From the NCBI GenBank assembly GCA_963969595.1, contig OZ018414.1, positions 22,365,660 to 22,429,659 of the forward strand: a DNA stretch of 64,000 nt. Reading direction: 5' to 3'. Shown here piece by piece: positions 50,364 through 60,939 of this stretch. The position numbers and the translations under genes are program-made. The notes below the pieces were generated by a model, which searched no databases, was not told where the DNA came from, and saw only the letters and a program-made list of their open reading frames with translations. Positions within the stretch are counted from its first letter, which is position 1; each line of letters opens with the position of its first letter. The stretch is from Neckera pumila. Lineage: Eukaryota > Streptophyta > Bryopsida > Hypnales > Neckeraceae.

Positions 50364-52896
50364 CTACGGGGAAGAGATATCGACCTTCCGTATCAAGGAG
50401 ATCGGGCGCATCATGTCGTTATCCTCATGATCCAGAATATGGCAATGCCACAAGTACCCCGGCGCAGCCGTGGCATCAAACGGAAACTCACCACCATACT
50501 CCGGCGACCACTGCATCACTGAACGTGTAATATGATTAGGCAACGACACAACCGTGTCTTTCCACCCAGCGTGATACTCCTTGGGCTGCAGAGGATCTGA
50601 AATAATACAGCTCCCGGGACCACGGTAATCACGTTCAAACCGATTACACCCTTTCTCCTCGTAAAGAGTCAGATTGAACTCCCGAATGTTCACAACTTTG
50701 AATTTGACGAGATGGATGTGCATGGGATGTGCATCCGGCGTAAGATTGATAAACTCCCAGGTTTCAGTGGCGCCCAAGAACGGGGTTTCCGTCACGCGGT
50801 CCGTCCAGGTGAGGTTCGACAGGAGGGAGCCCGTGGGGAAGTCGTTCGCATCCGCGTTTTCGATCATGGTGAAGGTGCGAACGAGCGCACCAGTCGTATT
50901 CGCAACTGGGTGAGTCGTGATGTTCGCCGGCATTGGTGGTGAGTTTGCTTCGTCCGCCGCGTCAGGCAAGCTCACCCTGAACTGCATGATGGACTGGGCT
51001 GACGGGGGAGTGAAGGCCGGGTCGCCGTCTGGATACGGCACGAGAGCCGAGTTTTTCAACGTCACGTTTTGGCCACGGACGGCGGAGAAGTCAATGATGA
51101 AGTCGACGCGCTCTGCTGGAGCAATGACGATAGTGGGGAGATACTGGGGATGCTCAAGGAGGCCGCCGTCGCTGCCAATCTGGGTGAAGGTGGTGTTCGG
51201 GGAGGTGAGCGAAAGCTCGTACACGCGTGCGTTGCCGGCGTTCATTAAGCGGAAGCGATAGGACCGGGGCTTGACGACGAGGAAAGGCCAGGCTTTGCCG
51301 TTGACGAGAATGACGTCGCCAAAATACTCAGGACACCAGTGAGGGTGGTCGTCAACGGCGAGACCGACGGTGGGGAAATTAATGCTGCCGTTCGGATAGA
51401 TTGCCTTGTCCTGGATGAGGAGAGTCACTTTGTACTTCGTCGGCGGGATCCATGCGGGGAGCTCTTCCCGAGGTCGGATGATGTACAAGCCTGCCAAGCC
51501 GGAGAGGATGTTCAACCGTGTAACGCCGAACGTGTGGTCATGGTACCTATATAAACAATACAGTTCGTTACAACGATGTACTTCGCAACCGTCTGCAACC
51601 CAAACATAAATGTCTTGAATAGGAAGGCAGGGGTCCTTCCACAGTATCACAATAACAAGAATATATTCATGTTGCAGTGAACCACAATACATGGACAAGC
51701 TTGCACTTAAGATGTGGTACAGCGAAATGAGACTTCAATCATAGAAAGCTAATTTTCTCCTGCCTTGAAGTTCAAGAATGTTATGAAGAGTACACCGAGC
51801 AATCGTCTTGAAATTCAAGTGGAATAGTAAGAGAATGGCGCACGGGAATAATACCAGAGCATAGTGGGTTGCTGCTGATTGGGATATGTGTAGTTCTGCG
51901 TAGGATACGGGTCCCATGCTCTCCGCTTGCAGTGAACCAAGCGTCCGGAAAGCCGTCCCATACGCCCGCTGTCTCCGCGCCGTGATTGTGCACGACTATG
52001 GGCACGCCGCCCAGGATCGGATTGGCCCACATCACCGTGGGGTCGACTGTGAACATGTGAGTAGCGTCCCAGATGTGATTCTCCCACCGGATGTTCGTGG
52101 CCTTGTCCTTGAGCGATTCCAGGGTTGGGCCGGGGTAGGAAGCCGTTTCCGCCGACGGGCCGAAGTCATACAGCGTTGTGTTCGGCAGGTCTCTACGCAG
52201 TTGCTGCACAACGAACATACAAAAGCTGTGTCAGAACTTACCTCATATTCATTAAACCGGTTCTTTCCTCATCATAATCAGTAATTGGCGCAGTTTCAGT
52301 TGCCTGACCTGAAACCAAATATCGATTGCAAGTAACGTCAATTTCACTATGCTGGTACATATTCACCGCATTGGCAATTCCCGAAACGGACATCTAAAAA
52401 CTAAAATCCACACCAGTCTTCATTTGGAGAGTTTTTTGCAGTTGAACTGTATAAGTTCGACACTCCAAACTGTTATGAAGTACAATGGTCATTCAGTTCT
52501 ACTTCTTAGAGCTTTGGACACTTGCGCACACTTGGTACCAAAAAAGGTGCCATTTCAACGACAAACTATTTGTTCCAAAACTGACAATCTGAATTCGTAA
52601 GTAGCGACCAGGTTTAATATATTCAATTTTTGGTAACCTTTCGAAAGGGTCGACGGATTCTGTACCTATTGGATTTTGTATGCTCCTATAGTGAACTGCT
52701 GGCCGTCGGAGATGTTGATTTTCCACAGCGTCGGCAATGCATCCACAAACATTTCAAGCGTGGGCGATGGAGTCATGGCCTGACAGATGGAGTGGGCCGC
52801 ATCGGAGACCGGCTCCTGGCCGATAATTAGCTGTGGCAGAACCGCCAAAGTGAGGAACACGACGAACAGCCGCGAGAGCGCCATTGCGATATTCAA
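50364..52896 (-). CDS. LPR/CotA-type multicopper oxidase, with two apparent lesions
   Basis: Exons on the minus strand: 52896-52666, 52203-51855 and 51546-50364, introns GT-AG; stop precedes 50363. All four copper-binding motifs are present: VVHNHGAE, WYHDH (split by intron 2), HPMHIH, and HCHILDHEDNDMM with the type-1 cysteine. An N-terminal signal peptide is visible (MALSRLFVVFLTLAVL), so the protein is secretory. CotA-like landmarks: RRDLPNTTLYDFG, YPGPTLE, GDVILVNGKAWPFL, IGSDGGLL. Plant LPR proteins of this type are ferroxidases in the secretory pathway or cell wall linked to phosphate and iron sensing; the activity here is inferred. Oddities: the last codon of exon 1 is TAG (52666-52668), just before a good GT donor, and exon 2 has 349 bases where 350 are needed, with the frame changing near 51913-51915. 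With both ignored the length would be about 587, normal for LPR. It may be a pseudogene, or carry sequence errors. GC-rich compared with its surroundings. Confidence 0.85.
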
Positions 52897-53819
52897 TACT
52901 GCTCCATTTCAAAACCATCAGAACGTCAGTCCTGCGATCAAAAACTTAAAACCCTGCCAGTCTTGCAGAAACTTAAATCAATTGCTTCGCCCTATATGAC
53001 ACACTTTGCATGACGCTTCGCTCTGTTCAAGACTATTTCGCAAACTTCCACAACTGTCACAACGGAGCGGGTTAATTACTACTACATGGAGATCCAGAAA
53101 CAATGAACGGATTGGAACATGTGAATGTGCAGTTCCCTGCCCCTGAATTACAGGGCTACTTAGAGAGACATGCTAAGAGCGAGCAGACTGAGAATGTAAC
53201 TGCAATCCCATCTGCTTCTAATTCTTGGATGTCGGTTTGCTTCCAACTTAGTTTTCACTTAATAAAATGACGCCCTGGATTTCATTGCCCGTGAACAAGG
53301 CAGCTAGCTCGAATGGGGTCATCCATATACGCTAAAAGAACGCACCTCAACACCGAGGAGCCGAGCTCCACCTGCCTGCAAAATTCTGGAATCCGAATCC
53401 AGTCAGCACTCAAGTCCAGAAACCTGCAACACCAGTACACGCATAAGGATGACTCCTCCACCCAAGCACAAGAACTCGAGCTAGCTCGACGCTACTGAAT
53501 TACGATACAACCAATGCCCTCCCAATTACAGCTCGATTCCAAGAACACCTCGTCCCATTCAGCGTGCGAAAGAATCGTCACCAACGATATCTATCCACGC
53601 ATCACATGCAACGACAGGCAAGATCGAACTTGTGCAAGTAGCTGCAACCTCCCCGGCGCGGGCTAAGCCCCTAAATAAATTCAAGTCCTCCACCGACAGT
53701 AGCAATTCCGGACGCGTAAGTAAGTACCTGAACCTTACCTGCAGTACGTGATTAATGTGATTCTTCCTCCGGCACGTACAAGAATGCAGTACTTATAATC
53801 CCCCCCCCCGCAGTTCGAA
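52897..53819. promoter_or_regulatory. Upstream region of the multicopper oxidase
   Basis: About 0.9 kb of mixed-composition sequence before the minus-strand start codon, free of the repeat families seen elsewhere. Probably promoter and 5' UTR; no specific element can be named. A run of C lies at about 53801-53810. Confidence 0.35.
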
Positions 53820-54240
53820 AGGTAGTACCTACGAAGCCCGGTCAGTTGCTGATGGATCGACGTCCAAAACTGAAATGGGGTGATTGGTGCGGGCGTTGCC
53901 ATGCAGTCGACGTCCTCCGCCGCGGCTCTTCTTTTGGGGGACCCAGTTTGGCAGCGACCAGGTGGGGGTACCAGCCGCGGAGGCCGCGGTCGCGCGGATC
54001 AATGCGTCCGTCGTAGTGGGTCCGGCGCGTGCCCGTCGGACCCAGCATGCAGCGAAGCCATGTCTTGACGACAGGCCCAAGGAGGCGGTGGCGCTTCGAG
54101 CGTGCCGGCGCGTCCGGTTCCCGCCGAGAACATCCGCCGCCGTGGGGCAAAGCGGGACTGCAGGAGCCCTTGATTCGGGTTTCAACTCTTCCACTTGCCC
54201 CCTCCGCTCCCCTCCTTCGGTGACGCCTTTTGCTTTGTAA
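53820..54240. other. GC-rich, CpG-rich island
   Basis: About 420 bp of very high GC with many CG dinucleotides in a window that is otherwise mostly AT-rich. Open frames exist on both strands (for example 54150-53842 minus) but their composition is driven by GC and none resembles a known family. Could be a promoter island, a 5' exon of a gene on either strand, or the edge of a captured fragment next to the transposon array. Confidence 0.5.
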
Positions 54241-54277
54241 AGCTCGCTTGCCACTGCTGCCACTAACTTAACCCTTA

Positions 54278-54643
54278 GAGCATCCCCACCCGTCTTGCAT
54301 ATTGGATGACTTGTTAAGAGAGGCTTGCAAAATTGCCCCACCCATCTTGCATAATGGATGAACTTGTTAAGAGGCCAAGCCAAAAGCCGCCAGTGGCTTG
54401 CAAAACCGGGCTCTTTTGCAAGCCAAAGGGTGGCTTGCAAACCGGCTTGCAAACCGCATGAGACAAACACTTTTCCACTTTCCCAAAAAGCAAGGACATG
54501 ATCCGTGAATGTGGACGTAGCCCATTGGATGGCAATGGCCTCTTAAGAGGCCACGGGTGGGGCGACCCTTCTTCCCCGGCTTACAAAATGGACTGCCAGG
54601 CTTGCAACTTGGCTTGCATTTTGCAAGCCGGGTGGTGATGCTC
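54278..54643 (+). mobile_element. Harbinger-like MITE, array copy 1 (366 bp)
   Basis: Starts GAGCATCCCCACCCGTCTTG after TTA (54275-54277) and ends with the inverse, CAAGCCGGGTGGTGATGCTC, before TTA (54644-54646). TTA duplication and short imperfect inverted ends fit PIF/Harbinger. The interior has many CTTGCAA/GCAAGCC palindromic blocks. Confidence 0.75.
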
Positions 54644-54646
54644 TTA

Positions 54647-55000
54647 GAGCATCCCCACCCGTCTTGCATATTGGATGACTTGTTAAGAGAGGCTTGCAAA
54701 ATTGCCCCACCCGTCTTGCATAATGGATGAACTTATTAAGAGGCCAAGCCAAAAGCCGCCGGTGGCTTGCAAAACCGGGCTCTTTTGCAAGCCAAAGGGT
54801 GGCTTGCAAACCGCATGAGACAAACACTTTTCCACTTTCCCAAAAAGCAAGGACATGATCCGTGAATGTGGACGTAGCCCATTGGATGGCAATGGCCTCT
54901 TAAGAGGCCACGGGTGGGGCAACCCTTCTTCCCCGGCTTGCAAAATGGACTGCCAGGCTTGCAACCTGGCTTGCATTTTGCAAGCCGGGTGGTGATGCTC
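54647..55000 (+). mobile_element. Harbinger-like MITE, array copy 2 (354 bp)
   Basis: Head-to-tail with copy 1, sharing the TTA between them; about 95% alike by eye, lacking 12 bases (a CCGGCTTGCAAA duplicate). Ends before TTA at 55001-55003. Confidence 0.75.
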
Positions 55001-55003
55001 TTA

Positions 55004-55252
55004 GAGCATCCCCACCCGTCTTGCATATTGGATGACTTGTTAAGAGAGGCTTGCAAAATTGCTCCACCCATCTTGCATAATGGATGAACTTGTTAAGAGG
55101 CCAAGCCAAAAGCCGCCGGTGGCTTGCAAAACCGGGCTCTTTTGCAAGCCACCGGAGGCTTTTGGCTTGGCCTCTTAACAAGTTCATCCATTATGCAAGA
55201 CGGGTGGAGCAATTTTGCAAGCCTCTCTTAACAAGTCATCCAATATGCAAGA
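55004..55252 (+). mobile_element. Harbinger-like MITE, array copy 3, truncated and turned back on itself
   Basis: Follows the unit to about 55150 (GGGCTCTTTTGCAAGCCACC), then runs in inverse through GGCCTCTTAACAAGTTCATCC and CAAGTCATCCAATATGCAAG, making a palindrome with arms of about 100 bp. Confidence 0.7.
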
Positions 55253-56490
55253 CAGGTTGCAAGCCGGGGAAGAAGGGTTGCCCCACTTCCGGCCTCTTAA
55301 GAGGCAGTCACCATCCAATGAGCTACGTCCACATTCACGGATCATGTCCATGTTTTTTGGGAAAGAGTAAAAGCCTAAAAGGTGCTTGTCTCATATGGTT
55401 TGCAAGCCACCCTTTGGCTTGCAAAAGAGCCCGGTTTTGTAAGCCACCGGAGGCTTTTGGCTTGGCCTCTTAACAAATTCATCCATTATGCAAGACGGGT
55501 GGGGCAATTTTGCAAGCCACTCTTAACCCCTAAAGGACCGGACTGTGTTTTTTGGATTTATAACTTTTTTGGGCAGGTGCATGTGAGCAGAGATTTGCAC
55601 ATTTTGGGCTGAAATTTTAATAGAATGTGGGGATGAGGAATATCTTTCATATGCTCAAATTTCATGACATTTGGAAATACGAGTAAAAAGTTATTGCACA
55701 ATATGTTGTTTGTTTCTCAACTCAGGCAGTCCGGGCAGATCTAAAAAAAACACTTTTTTAAGAAATAAAAATTTGAAATTTGTTCTTCAGATTTATATGT
55801 ACTCAAAAAGCTTTGAATCATTGCATTTCAATAGTTGAGACAAAAGTTATGAGGCTTTTTAGTTTGCGGGCAGTTATGGAATTCCTACACCAAAAAAAAC
55901 TTTGAAGTCCTTTATTTTCCTGAAATTTCAATATTTTTGAAAAAAAATAATGCTATTGGCTGTAGATTGTTTATAACAACAATTCAACCATTTGGATTGG
56001 AATTTTTTAATTATGTAAATTATTTATCAACAATTTAGTATTTTGAATCATTCTCTACTTCTTTCTACTTACTATTTTTTTCCTATATGTTGCACAACTC
56101 CAAATGATCTGAAAATTTTCATGTATGTAGCCAACTTGCCCTGAAGAATGAATCCAAAGAAGCACAACCATTTTGGACATTTTTTCATAATGATTTGACC
56201 TCGTGAAGTGCAGCTGCCCGGTTTTTCGCAGTGGTCAAAAAAGGACTTTTGCCACTTCAAATGCTAATATCTTGCAATCTACATGGTGGAAATTTCTGAA
56301 ATTTTTTCCACATATTCTCAAACTAGAGTACGACAAGATCCCATGGTTACATGTGTCAAAAAATGATATTTTTCAAAAATTTGGTACTTGGACTAGAAAT
56401 GGCAGTTTTGGAGCATTTTTGGTGAGAACATAGTCAAGGAACTTTAGGGGTTAACAAGTCATCCAATATGCAAGACGGGTGGGGATGCTC
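55253..56490 (-). mobile_element. Harbinger-like MITE, array copy 4, inverted and interrupted
   Basis: Inverted copy of the unit (CGGGGAAGAAGGGTTGCC, ACGTCCACATTCACGGATCA) ending CAAGACGGGTGGGGATGCTC before TTA at 56491-56493. A 924-bp TTAA element is inserted in it at 55527-56450. Confidence 0.75.
55527..56450 (+). mobile_element. TTAA-flanked piggyBac-like MITE, copy 8 (924 bp), with empty-site proof
   Basis: TTAA at 55523-55526, then CCCCTAAAGGACCGG; right end ACTTTAGGGG before TTAA at 56451-56454. The uninterrupted version of the same place exists at about 55217 (CTCTTAACAAGTCATCC). Comparing the two shows that the insertion added the element plus one extra TTAA and nothing else. Non-coding interior shared with copies 1, 2a, 2b, 6 and 7. 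Confidence 0.93.
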
Positions 56491-56493
56491 TTA

Positions 56494-57016
56494 CTGCTTC
56501 GATTACCAATAAAAAAATGCTTAATCTTCATAGAAGTGTTTGCAAATCAAAAAGTCACTAAAATTGAAAGAACCAAATATACTTTGAAAGAACAGCAAGC
56601 CATTTTAGTTGAAGTATATCCATGCATTGTTCAAGAAACTAAAGTTGTTAAAAAAAGTAAACACCATATCATGAACTTTTGACTTTGGCATGTAATAAAC
56701 TTTTCACATGTTTCTCTTCTAAAAAAATGACCAATTTGATGCTTTCTCCAAATAGGTTTCCTTCCAAAACAAAATTTTAGTATGGTTATTGTGCCTCGTG
56801 TAATAAATCAAGAATACATCAAATTTTATATAATTCTATTGTTTCTTTTATATATTTATAATATTTTCTTATTTCAAAAATTATAGCACATCTACTCTTA
56901 TTTTTGAGGATGGTAAGGTAATTACACCTAAAATTGCACAATTAAGCAATTCAACATGGTTTTCATTATTATATTTAATTTTTTGGAGAAGTCTTCTCTA
57001 TAGTCCAAAGGGGGTT
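56494..57016. other. AT-rich intergenic DNA
   Basis: No supported gene or repeat. A 67-codon open frame at 56479-56682 has ordinary AT-driven composition. Confidence 0.4.
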
Positions 57017-57271
57017 CTACACAAAATAGTGAAATTAGATTGCCCCATACTAATTTCTCGACATTCAACACTATATAAATATTTACAATCATTGCAAAAG
57101 AATGCAGTAATGAAGGAGCTATGTGTATTGTGTGGGTTGGTGCACTATTCACGGCTCGGGTTTAGAGAAATGCATACGCCTGCACGTGGACAAGCAATGG
57201 CTCATGAGCTAACCTCTGTCAGTGAAGGCAACCTAATTATTGAGGCAATCCAATTTCACTATTTTATGTAG
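57017..57271 (-). mobile_element. Small inverted-repeat MITE, copy 2 (255 bp)
   Basis: Ends CTACACAAAATAGTGAAATT and, inverted, CTACATAAAATAGTGAAATT, a 28-bp near-perfect terminal inverted repeat. The interior matches 48236-48488 in opposite orientation. Confidence 0.75.
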
Positions 57272-59238
57272 ATTCTTTAAGAATGCATTTTTTGAGACCT
57301 CGTATGAATAAACTACGAATTTTCAAAAGTGCTGAAAATAGAATTGAGGGCAACCAACTGTAAACTCTCGGTGTGAATAGTGGAAGTGCATTTTCGACAA
57401 GAATCTAGACAGGACGATTTTAGAAAGTATTTGAAATTAGGTGTAGTCACCTTATTAATAGTTCTCCACGCCCACATAAGCCAAGATCCATTTTATTTGG
57501 GCTTCCATTGCTCAAAAAACTTTAAAATATCCGTCCCAGCCCCCGATTTTTCGTGGGAATCATGTGTCCGTGGCAGCCTCCGAGCTCCCTTTGAAGGATC
57601 CGCATCTTCTCCGAATAGTAAATTTTGAGCAACCCCAAGGGCCAGAGTTCCAGGGTTCCACGGAAATACAGTATCGGAAGGTAGTCTGCTTTTGAAGCGA
57701 CCATCGAAGAGCTGATTGCATTTGTGGGGGAAGCTAAACTATTTTAAACAATTTTTCAGTAAATTTTTGTAAATTTTCATAGGAAGAAATAAAATGGAAT
57801 TGGCATGGAACTCATGTTTCATATTTTTTGGACCTTTATGGAATTAGTTATGAATTTTTGAAGTTGAAACACAATGGTCCTTGAATTAAAGCGACCATCT
57901 CCTGAAATGTGCATTGTTGGTACATTGAAGGAAGGAAGATGTACTTCTGTGTTAGTGGTCACTATTCGAGTAGATCGGTGATTAACTCTAAACCCTTCAA
58001 CAGCTCAATGCTTTGGGCAAAATTAGTTGGAAATTTTGACTCGAGTCTATTACTCCATATGATTTAGCTTAGTTTTATCAAATTTGTCATAAAATGTTGG
58101 TTTTAAGCCTTAAAAGTTCAAGGATTTCTACGGATTCTAGAATCAATTTCAGACAAATTCTTAAGATGTTAAAATTCTACTAGAACTTTTTTTGAAGGTA
58201 AAGGAGTGGAATAGCTTTCTAGGAATATGCTTGAAATAGTTTGTCCATAACCATTCATAAATTTGTCCATAACAATTGAAAATGAGTTGTTTATGGATGG
58301 CATCCCTTCCAAACGACTTGCCTTTTTGAAAATACAAGTTGTTTAGGAATAAAACAATTTGTTTGTGACTAGTTGCAAAAGATTAGATGTAGAATTATAT
58401 AGTAAAATTTTAAAGGATGTGGTGATAGATTTTTCACTTCTCCAACTCCCCCCTCTTTTTATTACAATAATTTTTGGTTTTGTTTCAGTGTTTGAATAAT
58501 AAAGTTTTGTGGCTTTTGTTTCAATGATTTATCAAAGTCTTGCAAATATTGACACTAGGTTTCAACGAGGGTTTCAACAAGATTTTTTAGGATTTTTTTC
58601 ATAAAAATTTGTCTCTCATACCAATAGCCTTTTTTTTTTCTTGTAATGACATAGTGCAACTTTGTCAATTGTAGCTCAATATTTTAGCATGATCTTGTGG
58701 ATATTGCCTTTGCACTTCAGTATTATTTATAGACTTTGCTAATAGATTTTTTTGTACCACCTCTCTTTTATTTTTCATTCTCCATGTCACTGTCTCTTGA
58801 TTTGTACAAAGATTTTTTGGATTTTGACTTACTATTTAAGTAAAATTATGTGGGTTTTGTAAGTACATTGCTAGTCTTTTTCTTCTCTTGTCTCCCACTT
58901 CATGTTTCTTTCATGCATATGCATTATGGTAGGCAATACATCATATAAATAATTTCTTTGGCTATTCAAGTGTATTATTGTCTAACTGGGTATGTAGTTG
59001 TGAACAATACTTTCTTTTCTATCAATTTTGATAATTTTTTTAACTATCAAGTGTTATGATTGCACTATCTTTGCAATATGGTGAATTTTCCTTCTTCACC
59101 AATAAATTTGCATAAAGAGGTACAAAATTATACACAAAAAAATGTTGGCATTTTAATTTGAATCTTTTATTAATTTTACACTAATTCATTACAGTCTATT
59201 CTTTCTTTTCTTTTTTTCCAGCAAGCTTGTGTTATTAA
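57272..59238. other. Intergenic DNA with a GC-richer patch at 57520-57720
   Basis: The patch at 57520-57720 (CCGTGGCAGCCTCCGAGCTCC, GGTTCCACGG) differs in composition from its surroundings and is open on both strands for about 60 codons, without a recognised product. The rest is AT-rich and featureless. Confidence 0.4.
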
Positions 59239-60158
59239 CCCTTAAAAGACCAAGACTATTTTTTTGCCAAAAAACACTCAAAACTGCCATTTCTACAGCA
59301 AAGAGTAATGAAATTTGAAATATATTTTTTTTCACATCTAACCATAGGATCTTATACCTTACAAGTATGACAATATGTGTAAATAATTTCAGAATTTTTG
59401 ACCACATAGATTGCAAGATATCTGCATTTAAAGTGAAAAAACAAGTTTTTCTGCACATTGTGGAACTAAATTTTTTGACTTTGTGAACATTTTTAACTTT
59501 AAATTGTTGCACTGTAGAATCTTGAGCTTTAAATCTTTATAGTGGAGAATTGAATTGAGTTGAGAGTCTAGCAAAAAAAATAAAAATAAAAAAACTTAAT
59601 TTTCATTATTAAGAAAATTGTTAAATAGAAGTAGGTATGAGATAGAAGGAAAATCTAAAATATTAATGCCTTTTATGTGGAAATGAAAATGCACAAATCC
59701 AAATGGTGAGATTGTTCCAGCAAAAATCTAAGCCCTATGAAACTTTTTTTTTGAAAAGTTGTAAAAATTGCATTCAAAAATGAATCCTACAAGTTATTTT
59801 TTTCAGGAAGATGCTTTAAGTGCCCGAAAAATAAGATTGTTCATAACTTTCTTAGAACAAATCCAAATGGAATGAATAAAAGCTTTTCAAATAGAAAAAA
59901 ATATAATCTTTGGGAAAAACAAAAATTCATGAATCAATTTTTGCGAATTTTTTGCTACCTCCTCTTCCTTGTTTTGAGCTTTTTTGGACATAATTTTTGT
60001 TCCCAGGTACCAATTGAAAAAAAAATTATATTCCCACAAAGCTTATCAATTTTTCTATCTTCACAAAAAAGTTTCAAAAAATCCGGACAAAAATTCTGCC
60101 CGTAGGTACTTGCCCCAAATCCCAAATATCCACCGAGTGGACAATGGTCCTTTAGGGA
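59239..60158. mobile_element. TTAA-flanked piggyBac-like MITE, copy 5 (920 bp)
   Basis: TTAA at 59235-59238, then CCCTTAAAAGACCAAGAC; right end GGTCCTTTAGGGA before TTAA at 60159-60162. Belongs with copy 4 (31642) to a subfamily whose ends have begun to decay. Non-coding. Confidence 0.82.
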
Positions 60159-60939
60159 TTAAGCTAGGTTTGCTAATTTGACATAATTACATTATAATTT
60201 TTTGGAGTTTCTTAACATCATTCTTAGTATTAGTTGTTTGGCTACTTTGTCCAATCGTTGTATAATTTAGTATATCTTAAGCTTATATTGTCAAGAAATA
60301 GAGGAATAGATGAGGAACTAAGAACTTCATCGAATTTAGAGGTTTTCAAATTTAGGAGTATATAAGTTTAAAGCTTTAAAGATCAATAGCTTCATAGATT
60401 TAGATCTTATAGAATAAAAATTCTTTATTGATTTAAAATAGTCAAGAAATTAAAATTGGCTTTCCTTCCTCAGGCAATGTTCAAAACTTATAAAGTCCAA
60501 TTTCAAAGGCTTGTAAGTCAAAATCATGTACTCATATGCCTTCTTTGTTTTTGGATTTACATTAATAAGCTCGTTGAGAATTGTGAGCTTCCAATTTGTC
60601 AATTGGAACTTATGATATTTTGATATTTTGTTTTTCAGGAGTTTAAATCCAATTTTATATACAAAAAACCTCCAAAAGATTGTAAAATCAAAATAGGTAT
60701 GTCACATGCCAATATAACATTTGGTCCTAAATAAAATGTTTTCTTCAAACAAAATCCAAATCTCACATGTGAATAGGGTGGAAACCTTGAAGTTGTATAA
60801 ATAATAGATTTTGAGCAAATATTGTCCAAACTGTATAAATTTACACCGCATGATCTACACCGCATGTAGATCATGACTAAAGGAACCTATGTGAGAATCC
60901 TAACCCGACTCTCAAAGAGAGGTTTCAATTTCTAGTCAC

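Noticed and set aside
51890..51910. GTATCCT in exon 2 of the oxidase as a U12-type intron donor explaining the frame change
   Set aside because: The sequence after it (TQNYTYPNQQQPTMLW) is conserved coding sequence and must remain in the transcript, so it cannot be an intron.
53829..54470. 213-codon minus-strand open frame in the GC island
   Set aside because: Long frames are expected by chance at this GC content. It runs into the Harbinger-like array and several overlapping frames are equally open.
54300..55480. Multiple 90-130-codon open frames rich in FASHPLACKRARFCKP
   Set aside because: They are the same transposon unit read repeatedly; the sequence is palindromic repeat DNA, not a protein family.
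57522..57704. Minus-strand 60-codon frame as an exon or organelle insertion
   Set aside because: No similarity could be recognised and the opposite strand is open as well.
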